From Tessaracoccus rhinocerotis (GTDB lineage: Bacteria > Actinomycetota > Actinomycetes > Propionibacteriales > Propionibacteriaceae): a DNA stretch of 64,000 bases. Positions 35,795 to 44,109 of this stretch are shown piece after piece. Location: positions 248,001 through 312,000 of the forward strand of contig NZ_VKKG01000001.1 of the NCBI RefSeq assembly GCF_007197885.1. The letters are read 5' to 3'. A program made the translations under genes and the position numbers. The notes under the pieces were generated by a model that worked only from the letters and a program-made list of their open reading frames with translations, made no database searches and was not told where the DNA came from. Position 1 is the first letter of the stretch. The number at the start of each line of letters is the position of its first letter.

Positions 35795-35836
35795 ATGGAG
35801 GCGACCCGCGCATGCGGTCGCACTGTTATTTCTTAG
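35795..35836 (+). other. Possible 13-codon leader peptide before livJ
   Basis: ATG at 35795 opens a 13-residue frame, MEATRACGRTVIS, whose TAG stop (35834-35836) overlaps the livJ ribosome binding site (AGGAG). Val-Ile codons lie just before the stop, and a hairpin GCGACC...GGTCGC (35801-35821) is inside the frame. A branched-chain amino acid sensing leader would suit the operon, but the ribosome binding site for this ATG is weak, so the call is tentative. Confidence 0.25.
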
Positions 35837-35846
35837 GAGAGTCAAC

Positions 35847-37022
35847 ATGCAGTTCTCGCGTCGTGCGCTTTTCGGAACAACCGCTGCCGTGGCGGTCGCG
35901 GGCACGCTGGCCGCCTGTAACGCTTCACCGTCGGGCACCAACGGCGCCGACGGCGACACCATCAAGCTCGGTGTGAACTACGAGCTCTCCGGCGACGTCG
36001 CCACCTACGGCCAGGCCTCCGTGGCCGGCATCAAGATGGCCATCGAGGAGGTCAACGCGGCCGGCGGCATCGACGGCAAGCAGATCGAGATCGTCGAGGT
36101 GGACAACAAGTCCGACGCCGCCGAGGCCACGACCCTCGCCACCCGCCTGATGTCCCAGGACGGCGTCATCGCCTGCATGGGCCCCGCCACCTCCGGCAAC
36201 TTCAAGGCCACCATCCCCGTCGCCCAGGACAACCAGGTCCCCGTGGTCTCGGGCTCCGCAACGGCCGACGACGTCACCGTCGACGCCGATGGGGTCAAGG
36301 AGTACGCGTTCCGGATCTGCTTCAACGACTCGTTCCAGGGCACGATCATGGCGCAGTTCGCCGACGAGAACCTCTCGGCCGGCACGGCCGTCATCATCCA
36401 GGACAACAGCTCCGACTACGCAACCGGCCTGGCCGCGGCGTTCACCGCCGAGTTCGAGAAGCGGGGCGGCAGCATCGCCGCGACCGAGGGCTTCACCGCC
36501 GGCGACACGGACTTCAACTCCATCCTCACCCGTCTGCGCGGCGAGACCTTCGACGTCATCTACCTGCCGGGCTACTACTCCGAGGCCGGCCTCATCATCA
36601 AGCAGGCGCGCGACCTCGGCATCGACGCACCCATCCTGGGCGCCGACGGCTTCGACTCCCCCACGCTGCTCGAGCTGGCCGGCACCGGGCCCCTGAACGA
36701 GGTCTACTTCACCAACCACTACTCCTCCATCGACGAGGACCCGGCAGTGGTCGACTTCATCTCCGCCTTCCAGGAGGCCAACGGCGAGGAGCCCAACGCG
36801 TTCCACGCCCTGGGCTACGACCTCGGCAAGTTCGTCGCCGACGCCGTGAGCCGTGCCTCAGAGCTGACCGGCGAGGCCGTCAAGACCGCGATGGCCGAGA
36901 CCCAGGGCTTCACCGGCGTCACCGGCACCTTCGACATGGACGAGAACCACAACCCGGTCAAGTCCATCGTCGTGATCGGCCTCGCCGACGGCGTCCAGGC
37001 CACCAGCGAGAAGATCGGCTGA
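35847..37022 (+). CDS. livJ: Branched-chain amino acid ABC transporter, substrate-binding lipoprotein
   Basis: Periplasmic-type binding protein anchored as a lipoprotein, 391 residues. The signal has SRRALFG followed by a hydrophobic stretch and lipobox TLAAC (Cys24); the twin Arg may route it through Tat. The mature protein has the type I fold of Leu/Ile/Val receptors: LGVNYELSGDVATYGQASVAGIKMA, the strand AVIIQDNSSDYATGLA and VIYLPGYYSEAGLIIKQARDLG. AGGAGAG lies before the ATG. A strong hairpin follows the gene, probably lowering expression of the downstream permease genes relative to the receptor. Confidence 0.93.
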   Translation: MQFSRRALFGTTAAVAVAGTLAACNASPSGTNGADGDTIKLGVNYELSGDVATYGQASVAGIKMAIEEVNAAGGIDGKQIEIVEVDNKSDAAEATTLATRLMSQDGVIACMGPATSGNFKATIPVAQDNQVPVVSGSATADDVTVDADGVKEYAFRICFNDSFQGTIMAQFADENLSAGTAVIIQDNSSDYATGLAAAFTAEFEKRGGSIAATEGFTAGDTDFNSILTRLRGETFDVIYLPGYYSEAGLIIKQARDLGIDAPILGADGFDSPTLLELAGTGPLNEVYFTNHYSSIDEDPAVVDFISAFQEANGEEPNAFHALGYDLGKFVADAVSRASELTGEAVKTAMAETQGFTGVTGTFDMDENHNPVKSIVVIGLADGVQATSEKIG

Positions 37023-37046
37023 GTCGAAGCGTCGACTTGATCGGAG

Positions 37047-37077
37047 GCGGTGGGCCCGGGAGACCGGGCCCCACCGC
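37047..37077 (+). terminator. Strong intercistronic hairpin between livJ and livH
   Basis: GCGGTGGGCCCGG (37047-37059) pairs with CCGGGCCCCACCGC (37064-37077) with one bulged base. There is no T-run, so it is better seen as a partial terminator or mRNA-stabilising stem that raises receptor over permease levels, a common arrangement in binding-protein operons. Confidence 0.6.
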
Positions 37078-37098
37078 AACCACAGGGGAGGTGAACGG

Positions 37099-37983
37099 GT
37101 GACGGAGTTCCTGCAGCAGGCCATCAACGCGTTGTCGCTGGGCAGCATCTATGCGCTCATCGCGCTCGGGTACACGATGGTCTACGGAATCATCAAGCTG
37201 ATCAACTTCGCCCACGGCGAGATCTACATGATCGGCGCGTTCGTGGGCTACTGGACGATGTCGGTGTTCCACCTCGGGGTGTTCGAGGCGATCCTCGCGG
37301 CGATGATCGTTTGCACAGTGCTCGGTGTCCTGATCGAGCGCGTCGCCTACCGCCCGCTGCGCAGGTCCACCCGCCTGGCCTCGCTCATCACCGCCATCGG
37401 GATGTCGCTCCTGCTGCAGTACACGATGATGTACTTCGTCGGCGCCGATCCCCGCGCCTACCCCGCGCTGCCCGACTACATGAACGCCTCGTTCAGCCTG
37501 GGCGGCGTGGTGGTCAAGAGCCAGCAGCTGGTGATCATCGGCATCTCGGTACTGCTCATGATCCTGCTCCAGTTCGTGGTCAAGACCACCAAGATGGGCA
37601 AGGCGATGCGGGCCGTGTCCCAGGACCCGGAGGCCGCGCAGCTGATGGGGATCAGCGTGGACCGGACCATCTCGTTCACGTTCGCCATCGGTTCGGCGCT
37701 CGCAGGGGCGGCCGGCGTCCTCGTGGGTATCTACTACAACTCGATCAACCCCCTGATGGGCATCATGCCCGGCCTCAAGGCGTTCGTCGCGGCCGTGTTC
37801 GGCGGCATCGGCATCATCCCGGGCGCACTGATCGGCGCGTTCGTGATCGGTGGCGCGGAGACCGCGGTCTCGGCCCTCGGCTACTCGCTGTTCCGCGACG
37901 GCGTGGTGTTCGCCATCCTGATCGCCATCCTGATCGTGAAGCCCACGGGTCTGCTGGGCAAGAACGTGCGGGAGAAGGTGTGA
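37099..37983 (+). CDS. livH: Branched-chain amino acid ABC transporter permease LivH
   Basis: First membrane subunit of the LIV importer, 294 residues with about eight segments. The family start LQQAINALSLGSIYALIALGYTMVYGIIKLINFAHGE (key words ALIALGYTMVYG and NFAHGE) is clear, and the EAA-type coupling loop is DPEAAQLMGISVDRT near residue 180. A GGGGAGGTGA ribosome binding site precedes the GTG at 37099. Its stop is followed directly by livM. Confidence 0.94.
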   Translation: MTEFLQQAINALSLGSIYALIALGYTMVYGIIKLINFAHGEIYMIGAFVGYWTMSVFHLGVFEAILAAMIVCTVLGVLIERVAYRPLRRSTRLASLITAIGMSLLLQYTMMYFVGADPRAYPALPDYMNASFSLGGVVVKSQQLVIIGISVLLMILLQFVVKTTKMGKAMRAVSQDPEAAQLMGISVDRTISFTFAIGSALAGAAGVLVGIYYNSINPLMGIMPGLKAFVAAVFGGIGIIPGALIGAFVIGGAETAVSALGYSLFRDGVVFAILIAILIVKPTGLLGKNVREKV

Positions 37984-37985
37984 GC

Positions 37986-39005
37986 ATGGGCGCCGTCAGA
38001 AACATCCTGCGTTGGCTGGTCCCCCTGGGCCTGGCCTACGGCATAGTCCTGGCGCTGATCCAGGTGGGTGTGATCAACAACTACCTGTTCGCGACGATGA
38101 TGACGATCTGCATCAACATCATCCTGGCCACGAGCCTGAACCTGGTGGTCGGCTTCACCGGCCAACTGGCGCTGGGCCACGCGGGCTTCATGGCCATCGG
38201 CGCCTACACCTGTGCCATCATCACCATGCGCGTCGACGGCATCGTCGGCTTCGTCCTGGGTGTGCTGGCGGGCGCGGTCCTGGCAGCCGTCGTCGGCTTC
38301 CTGATCGGCCTGCCGGTGCTGCGGCTGCGGGGCGACTACCTCGCCATCGCAACCCTCGGCATGGCCGAGATCATCCGCGTCTTCATCAACAACATGGGCA
38401 TCACCAACGGCGCCGCCGGACTGTCCGGCATCCCCCGGCACGTGGACTGGAACTGGATGTTCTTCTTCCTCGCCCTGACGCTGGTGTTCTTGTGGCACTA
38501 CATCCGCAGCGCCCACGGCCGCCGCGCCATCGCGGTGCGCGAGGACGAGATCGCCGCCGAGGCGATCGGCATCGACACCACCCGCGTGAAGGTGCAGACC
38601 TTCACGATCGCCGCGTTCTTCGCCGGCATAGGTGGCGGACTCTACGCTTCCTACTTCTACGTCCTGCAGCCCAGCCAGTTCGGGTTCCTGAAGTCGATCG
38701 ACATCCTGGTGATCGTCGTCCTCGGCGGACTCGGCTCCATGTCCGGCTCGATCATCGCGGCCATCGTGCTCGCGGTGCTCTCGACGTTCCTGGCGCAGTT
38801 CACCGACCTCCGGATGATCATCTACTCGCTGCTGCTGGTGCTGATCATGATCTTCCGACCCGGCGGCATCATGGGCTCCCGCGAGGTCAGCCTTGGCATC
38901 CTCGGCAAGGTCTTCGGTGAGCGCAAGGACCCCGCAGCCATGGTGGCCCCGCCCATCGTGAAGCAGGACGACGAAGAGGTCCCGAGCGACGAGGAGGTCA
39001 AGTGA
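37986..39005 (+). CDS. livM: Branched-chain amino acid ABC transporter permease LivM
   Basis: Second membrane subunit, 339 residues with nine or ten segments. Family words are SLNLVVGFTGQLALGHAGFMAIGAYT, LRLRGDYLAIATLGMAEIIRV and the coupling loop DEIAAEAIGIDTTRVK. The tail after residue 300 is hydrophilic and acidic (KQDDEEVPSDEEVK). The ATG at 37986 is preferred; a GTG at 37980 overlapping the livH stop is possible. Its stop shares one base with the livG start. Confidence 0.94.
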   Translation: MGAVRNILRWLVPLGLAYGIVLALIQVGVINNYLFATMMTICINIILATSLNLVVGFTGQLALGHAGFMAIGAYTCAIITMRVDGIVGFVLGVLAGAVLAAVVGFLIGLPVLRLRGDYLAIATLGMAEIIRVFINNMGITNGAAGLSGIPRHVDWNWMFFFLALTLVFLWHYIRSAHGRRAIAVREDEIAAEAIGIDTTRVKVQTFTIAAFFAGIGGGLYASYFYVLQPSQFGFLKSIDILVIVVLGGLGSMSGSIIAAIVLAVLSTFLAQFTDLRMIIYSLLLVLIMIFRPGGIMGSREVSLGILGKVFGERKDPAAMVAPPIVKQDDEEVPSDEEVK

Positions 39006-39790
39006 TGAGCCTGCTCAGCGTGAACGACCTGACCCGCAACTTCGGTGGACTGACCGCCGTGTCCAGGGCCAACCTGCACGTCGACGAAGGTGAACTGGTG
39101 GGCCTCATCGGCCCCAACGGCGCCGGCAAGACGACGCTGTTCAACGTCCTCACCGGGGTCTACCCGCCATCGTCGGGAACCATCGAGCTCAACGTCGACG
39201 GCACCACGACGTCGATCGGCGGCAAGCGGCCCAACGCCATCTGCCGCGCCGGCGTGGGGCGCACGTTCCAGAACATCCGGTTGTTCAAGGACCTCACGGT
39301 GCTGGACAACGTCCGCATCGCGATGCAGCAGAACATCCCCTACTCGCTGCTCGCGGCCTTCACGCATGCCGGGACCTTCGGCGGCAAGGAACAGCAGATC
39401 CGCGACGAGTCCGAGCAACTGCTCGCCGTCATGGGTCTTGCCGACAAGGCCGACGAGCTGTCCCGCAACCTCTCCTACGGTGACCAGCGCCACCTCGAGA
39501 TCGCGCGCGCACTGGCGGTCAGGCCCAAGCTGCTGTTGCTCGACGAGCCCGCCGCCGGCATGAACCCGAACGAGACCCGGGACCTGACGGACCTGATCTC
39601 CCAGCTGCGACGGGACTTCGGCCTGACGGTGGTGCTGATCGAGCACGACATGAGCCTCGTCATGCGGATCTGCGAGCGCATCTACGTGCTCGACCACGGC
39701 TCCATCATCAGTGAGGGCACGCCCGAGCACGTCCGCAACGACCCATTGGTGATCGAGGCCTACCTGGGAGAGGAGGCGCCCAATGCTTGA
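39005..39790 (+). CDS. livG: Branched-chain amino acid ABC transporter ATPase LivG
   Basis: First ATPase of the LIV importer, 261 residues. Walker A is GPNGAGKTTLFN near residue 35, the signature is LSYGDQRHLEIARAL, and Walker B is LLLLDEPAAGMNPNET, followed by LIEHDMSLVM with the switch His. The LivG-specific insert after Walker A (VGRTFQNIRLF) is present. GAGGAGG lies 8 bases before the ATG at 39005; a GTG one codon upstream is less well spaced. Confidence 0.94.
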   Translation: MSLLSVNDLTRNFGGLTAVSRANLHVDEGELVGLIGPNGAGKTTLFNVLTGVYPPSSGTIELNVDGTTTSIGGKRPNAICRAGVGRTFQNIRLFKDLTVLDNVRIAMQQNIPYSLLAAFTHAGTFGGKEQQIRDESEQLLAVMGLADKADELSRNLSYGDQRHLEIARALAVRPKLLLLDEPAAGMNPNETRDLTDLISQLRRDFGLTVVLIEHDMSLVMRICERIYVLDHGSIISEGTPEHVRNDPLVIEAYLGEEAPNA

Positions 39791-40481
39791 GGTCAAGGAC
39801 CTGAACGTCCATTTCGGCGTGATCCACGCCATCAAGGGCATCTCGTTCGAGGTCAACGAGGGTGAGATCGTCTGCCTCATCGGGGCCAACGGCGCGGGCA
39901 AGACCACGACGCTGCGCTCCGTGTCCGGGCTGAAGAAGCCCACGTCCGGCACCATCACCCTCGAGGGCGCCGACATCACCTCCACCACCCCGCAGAATCG
40001 CGTCTCGCGTGGGCTGTCCCAAGTGCCGGAGGGACGCCGGGTGTTCCCGGAGATGACGGTGCAGGAGAACCTGGACCTCGGCGCCTTCCAGCACCGGCGC
40101 ATCTCCCAGGAGGACCTCGACGAGGTCTTCGGCAGGTTCCCGATCCTCGCGGAACGCCGCCGCCAGCTCGCGGGCACACTGTCCGGCGGCGAGCAGCAGA
40201 TGCTCGCCATGGGGCGTGCCCTGATGGCTCGACCCAAGGTGCTGCTGCTCGACGAGCCCTCCATGGGGCTGGCGCCGCTGCTGGTGCAGGAGATCTTCGA
40301 CATCATCGTGCGGATCAACGAGGCCGGCACCACGGTGCTGCTCGTGGAGCAGAACGCCAACATCGCCCTGCAGATCGCGACCCGGGCATACGTCATGGAA
40401 ACCGGATCGATAGTCTTGGCAGGAGATGCGAAGGAGCTCGCGCAGACCGACGAGGTGAAGCGCGCATATCTGGGAGGTTGA
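39783..40481 (+). CDS. livF: Branched-chain amino acid ABC transporter ATPase LivF
   Basis: Second ATPase of the LIV importer, 232 residues. Walker A is GANGAGKTTTLRS near residue 37, the signature is LSGGEQQMLAMGRALM, and Walker B is LLLLDEPSMGLAPLLV, followed by LVEQNANIAL. The block SQVPEGRRVFPEMTVQENLDLG is LivF-specific. It overlaps livG by 8 bases and is followed after one base by the CBS-ACT gene. Confidence 0.94.
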   Translation: MLEVKDLNVHFGVIHAIKGISFEVNEGEIVCLIGANGAGKTTTLRSVSGLKKPTSGTITLEGADITSTTPQNRVSRGLSQVPEGRRVFPEMTVQENLDLGAFQHRRISQEDLDEVFGRFPILAERRRQLAGTLSGGEQQMLAMGRALMARPKVLLLDEPSMGLAPLLVQEIFDIIVRINEAGTTVLLVEQNANIALQIATRAYVMETGSIVLAGDAKELAQTDEVKRAYLGG

Positions 40482-40482
40482 C

Positions 40483-41124
40483 ATGTTCGTGCACCAGCGG
40501 ATGACCGCCAACCCGTTCACGACGACGCCCGGGACCAGCATCCCCGACGCGGCCGAGGTGATGACCACGCGCGGCGTCCGACACCTCCCTGTGGTCGACG
40601 ACGGGCGCGTGGTGGGGGTGATCTCCCTCAACGACATCCGGGCGGCCCTGCCGTCGAAGGCCACGACGCTCAGCGCACAGGAGGCCACCTACCTGGTCGC
40701 CAAGCTCAACGTGGCGAAGGTGATGTCGAAGCCTGCGATGACCATCGCTCCCAGCGCCCTCCTCGAGGAGGCCGCCGTGCTGATGCGCGACGAGAAGATT
40801 GAGATGCTGCCCGTGGTCGACGGCGGACGCCTGGTGGCTGTCATCACCGAGAGCGACCTGCTGGACGCGTTCATCGACGTGCTCGGCTTCCGCGACCACG
40901 GCACCCGGCTCACGATCGAGGCCCGGGACGAGCCCGGGGTGCTTTCCAAGCTGACTGGCATCATGGGCACGCACCACGCCAACATCCAGCACCTGGCGGT
41001 GCACCGCGGACACCTGGAGACCAGCGTCGTGGTGGTCGGTGTGAACACGCTCAACACCGACGCGATCGAGGCAGACCTCGCCGCGCAGGGGATGCGGGTG
41101 GTCGGCCGCAACATCAATCGGTAG
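40483..41124 (+). CDS. CBS domain pair with C-terminal ACT domain (AcuB-like)
   Basis: A 213-residue sensor protein. Two CBS motifs (MTANPFTTTPGTSIPDAAEVM...HLPVVDDGRVVGVIS and VMSKPAMTIAPSALLEEAAVLM...MLPVVDGGRLVAVIT, given by their key words) form a Bateman module that should bind adenosine nucleotides. An ACT domain (RLTIEARDEPGVLSKLTGIMG) at residues 140-213 resembles amino-acid-binding regulatory domains. It begins one base after livF, so it is part of the liv operon and may match uptake or catabolism to amino acid and energy state. No DNA-binding or catalytic part is present. Confidence 0.85.
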   Translation: MFVHQRMTANPFTTTPGTSIPDAAEVMTTRGVRHLPVVDDGRVVGVISLNDIRAALPSKATTLSAQEATYLVAKLNVAKVMSKPAMTIAPSALLEEAAVLMRDEKIEMLPVVDGGRLVAVITESDLLDAFIDVLGFRDHGTRLTIEARDEPGVLSKLTGIMGTHHANIQHLAVHRGHLETSVVVVGVNTLNTDAIEADLAAQGMRVVGRNINR

Positions 41125-41133
41125 GCCGCGGCA

Positions 41134-41466
41134 TCAGAGGTCGACGACGACCGTCAGCAGCACCAGCGAGTCCTCCTTCGCCTCCAGTTCGTGGCGCTCC
41201 GGCGGGATGATGCCCAAGCTTCCCTCGCTGCCGCTCCAGTCGTGGTTCGTCGAAGTGAGGCGGACCGATCCCCGCAGCACCTGGATCGTCGCCTCGCCCG
41301 GGGAGTCGTGCTCCCCCATGGCCCGGCCGGCCAGCAGTGCGATAAGGGTCTGGCGCAGCCTATGGGTGTGCCCCCCGAGAATCGTCCGCGCGGCGCGGCC
41401 CGCGTTGGCGCTCCGGGCGCTGGCGAGCAGTTCCTCGCCCAGCGTCGTCAACGACTCTGATTCCAT
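41134..41466 (-). CDS. Cupin-domain protein
   Basis: A 110-residue small beta-barrel protein with a single cupin fold. The block GEHDSPGEATIQVLRGSVRLTS is cupin motif 1, though the usual metal-binding His pair is partly replaced, and GSLGIIPPERHELEAKEDSLVLLTV is motif 2. AAGGAGG lies 7 bases before the ATG at 41466, which fixes the start. Proteins of this type often adjust stress or metabolic responses; no function is clear. It converges on the CBS-ACT gene. Confidence 0.75.
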   Translation of the reverse strand: MESESLTTLGEELLASARSANAGRAARTILGGHTHRLRQTLIALLAGRAMGEHDSPGEATIQVLRGSVRLTSTNHDWSGSEGSLGIIPPERHELEAKEDSLVLLTVVVDL

Positions 41467-41586
41467 GTGGTGCCTCCTTGACTCGGCCTCCATTCAAACA
41501 GGCGCTGTGCGCCACTACCGGGAATCGCGCCGATTCGCCCGGCGCGAGGGACCGCCCACCCGCGCAGCAACCACCCGCCCAGTCGC

Positions 41587-42531
41587 TCACTTGTCTGGAA
41601 CGGGCAGGAGGAGCGGCATGAGCCGCACCAGGAGCACCATCACGAGCAGTTCCACGAGGGTCTGGGTCACCACCACCAACGGGGCGAGCTCGTAGCCGGG
41701 CGGAAGCGCCAGCGCCAGCGGCAGGATCACCAAGGAGTTGCGGGTCACACCGGTGAACACGACGGCCCGTCTCGCGGGCGTGTCGAGCCGGGCAGCGCGT
41801 CCAACTGCGACCCCCACTGCGACCATCACGGTTGCGAAGGCGACGAACAGCGGCACCACCCGAACCAGCCATCCGAGTTCCCGGCCAACGTCGTGGACCT
41901 GCGAGGCCACGACGACCCCCAGGACCAGCACCATGAGCGGCACCATCGCCGAGGCCGATGCACCCTCGATCCGCCTTCCTGCCCGCGTGCGGGACGCCAG
42001 CTGCGTCACGACGGCAGCTACCAGCGGCAGCGCGATGAACAGCACGAAGGCCCTCGCGAACGGGGCCACCCCCACCACCGCAGAGACGCCGGGACCCGCG
42101 ACGGCCCGGAGGAACAACGGCAGCAACACCAGTTGCAGGACCATGAGCAGTGGGGTCGCGGCCAGCAGCCGTTCCCTCGCCCCACCCGCCAGTCCCGTGA
42201 AGGCGATCACGTAGTCGACGCAGGGAGCCAGCAGCACGATCGCCACCCCGACAAGCAGCACCGGGTCATCCACCACCGCGCGCGAGAGCCCGAGCACCAC
42301 CAGCGGCACAGCCACGAAGTTCACCAGCACCACCGTGACGAGGAACCGGGTATCGGTGAGCGCCGCCCGGAGCTCTCCGAACGGGACACCCAGGAATGTG
42401 GCGTAGAGCAGGAGCGCGATGGCCGGATCCACCAGCACCGCCAGCGGTCGTGCCAGCCCGGGGGCCGCGAGCCCCAGGGCCGCTCCGCCGGCGAGCGCCC
42501 CGAGGAACAACGGCACCTGGAATCGCTCCAT
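41587..42531 (-). CDS. Arsenite/bile acid transporter superfamily permease
   Basis: An integral membrane protein of 314 residues with nine or ten segments, starting MERFQVPLFLGALAGGAALGL, as do many actinobacterial proteins called arsenic resistance protein (ACR3/bile acid:sodium symporter superfamily). The crossing region LLAPCVDYVIAFTGLAGG includes a Cys at a site used for arsenite in ACR3. There is no arsR or arsC nearby, so arsenite export is not assured. The ATG at 42531 is chosen; an ATG at 42594 would add 21 residues, and neither has a clear ribosome binding site. Confidence 0.75.
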   Translation of the reverse strand: MERFQVPLFLGALAGGAALGLAAPGLARPLAVLVDPAIALLLYATFLGVPFGELRAALTDTRFLVTVVLVNFVAVPLVVLGLSRAVVDDPVLLVGVAIVLLAPCVDYVIAFTGLAGGARERLLAATPLLMVLQLVLLPLFLRAVAGPGVSAVVGVAPFARAFVLFIALPLVAAVVTQLASRTRAGRRIEGASASAMVPLMVLVLGVVVASQVHDVGRELGWLVRVVPLFVAFATVMVAVGVAVGRAARLDTPARRAVVFTGVTRNSLVILPLALALPPGYELAPLVVVTQTLVELLVMVLLVRLMPLLLPVPDK

Positions 42532-42627
42532 CCATGAGACCGCTCGCACGGCGCCAAGTTTGGCAGACGCCGCCAGGCGATGTGCGAACCGCATGACGCG
42601 GGAGCTGCGAGGTGGAAAACTCGCACC

Positions 42628-42984
42628 ATGGAGATCAAGCAGCAGGTGGTCGTCTTCGACGCAGCGGACATCGCGGCGGAGAGCAGCTTCTGGGCCGAGG
42701 TGCTGGGGGGTGCGGTCAAGGGCGATGACGACTGGCACAGCGTCCTGGACGGGCAGACCCGGGTGGGGGTCCAGCACGCACCGGATCACGTCCCACCCGA
42801 GTGGCCCGACGGCGAACAGCAGCAGATCCACCTAGACCTGTACGTGGAGGACATCCGTTCCTCTCACGACGAGGTCCTGGAACTGGGAGCCAGGGAGCTG
42901 AAGGCGGCCTACGCGTTCGACGCACCCGAGGGTTTCCGCGTCTACGCGGACCCGGCAGGACATCCGTTCTGCCTGTGCTGGTGA
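42628..42984 (+). CDS. VOC family (glyoxalase-like) protein
   Basis: A 118-residue vicinal-oxygen-chelate fold protein. It starts EIKQQVVVFDAADIAAESSFWAEVLGG and ends GFRVYADPAGHPFCLCW, the common arrangement of glyoxalase/bleomycin resistance-like domains in actinobacteria; the glutamate/His metal ligands are only partly present. GAGGTGG precedes the ATG at 42628. It overlaps the macro-domain gene as GTGA. Substrate unknown. Confidence 0.82.
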   Translation: MEIKQQVVVFDAADIAAESSFWAEVLGGAVKGDDDWHSVLDGQTRVGVQHAPDHVPPEWPDGEQQQIHLDLYVEDIRSSHDEVLELGARELKAAYAFDAPEGFRVYADPAGHPFCLCW

Positions 42985-43499
42985 ACGCGCCGAGCGTCAC
43001 AGCCATCCACGGCGACATCACCCGGCAGGCCGTGGACGTCGTGGTCAACGCCGCCAACAACGCGATGCGCGGCGGGGGCGGCGTGGACGGCGCCATCCAC
43101 CGGGCCGGCGGTCCGGCGGTGCTCGAGGACTGCATCAGACGCTTCCCCGACGGTCTCGCGACCGGGGACGCGGGTTGGACCACCGCAGGCGCCATGCCGG
43201 CCCGTTGGGTGGTGCACACCGTCGGGCCCAACCACCGGGCCGGGCAGAGGGACCGTGGCTTGCTGGAGTCCTGCTACCGCCGCAGCCTGGAGGTGGCCGA
43301 TGAGCTGGGCGCGCGCAGCGTCGCCTTCCCGCTGATCAGCGCCGGCGTCTACGGCTGGCCGCTGGACGACGCCATCGACGCGGCGATCACGGCCATCAGC
43401 GGCTCGGGAACCTCCGTGCCGGAGGTGTTGATCGTCGCTTTCGACGGCGCCACGCACGCGCGGGTCCGCAGGGCGCTCGATCAGCGAACCACCTCGTAG
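42981..43499 (+). CDS. Macro domain-containing ADP-ribose-processing protein
   Basis: A 172-residue macro domain, close to the O-acetyl-ADP-ribose deacetylases (YmdB type). Key blocks are ITRQAVDVVVNAANNAMRGGGGVDGAIHRAGG (Asn-Asn and the Gly-rich loop that hold the ribose) and AFPLISAGVYGWPLD (phosphate loop). The GTG at 42981 overlaps the VOC stop. It converges on the reductase gene with 19 bases of overlap. It may reverse ADP-ribosylation or clear sirtuin products; no partner transferase is in the window. Confidence 0.9.
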   Translation: MNAPSVTAIHGDITRQAVDVVVNAANNAMRGGGGVDGAIHRAGGPAVLEDCIRRFPDGLATGDAGWTTAGAMPARWVVHTVGPNHRAGQRDRGLLESCYRRSLEVADELGARSVAFPLISAGVYGWPLDDAIDAAITAISGSGTSVPEVLIVAFDGATHARVRRALDQRTTS

Positions 43500-44035
43500 A
43501 CGAGCCTGGCGAACTGCCCGTGGGCCTTGGCCGAGACCAGGCGCAACCGGTCGGACTCGACGCGGCGCGGCAGGAGCGGGGCGCCGCCGGTGAGCGCGAC
43601 GGGGGCCACGGAGACGGCGATCTCGTCCAGCAGCCCGGCGTCCAAGAACTGGCCGGCCAGGTCTCCCCCGCCGACCACCCAGATGTCGCCGTCGGCGGCG
43701 GCCTCCCGGATCGCGTCGATGTGGTCAGTCACTGCCCCCGAGACGATCCGCACGTCGGCCCCCTCGGGAACGGGCAGGTCACGCGCGGTGAACAGGAACG
43801 TCGGCCTCGTGCCGTGGAAGCCCTGCCACTTCTCGGGGTGGTTGAGGATGTCCTCCTGCGCGAGCATCCACTCGTAGGTGGTGGAGCCCTCCACCATCAC
43901 GGTGATCCCGGTGGGGAACAGGCCCTCGTCGGGGTGTTCTCCTCCCTCGACGGCGAACAGCCAGTCGAGGGAATTGTTCTCGTCGGCGATCCAGCCGTTG
44001 ATGCTGGTTGCGGTGTCGAAGATGATCTTTCCCAT
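43481..44035 (-). CDS. Dihydrofolate reductase family (RibD C-terminal-like) protein
   Basis: A 184-residue reductase-fold protein of the DHFR/RibD_C superfamily. It begins GKIIFDTATSINGWIADENNSLDWLF and has DGDIWVVGGGDLAGQFLDAGLLDEI, with the dinucleotide-binding Gly triplet. Such stand-alone proteins are common in actinobacteria and their substrates are unknown. The ATG at 44035 follows a stretch with no strong ribosome binding site; longer starts add low-complexity residues. Confidence 0.85.
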   Translation of the reverse strand: MGKIIFDTATSINGWIADENNSLDWLFAVEGGEHPDEGLFPTGITVMVEGSTTYEWMLAQEDILNHPEKWQGFHGTRPTFLFTARDLPVPEGADVRIVSGAVTDHIDAIREAAADGDIWVVGGGDLAGQFLDAGLLDEIAVSVAPVALTGGAPLLPRRVESDRLRLVSAKAHGQFARLVYEVVR

Positions 44036-44109
44036 GCCCCGGACGCTACCCCTCGGCACTGACAACGTCCCCGAGGCGCCCGCGCCGTGCGCGTGGGAGA
44101 CTCGAAACC

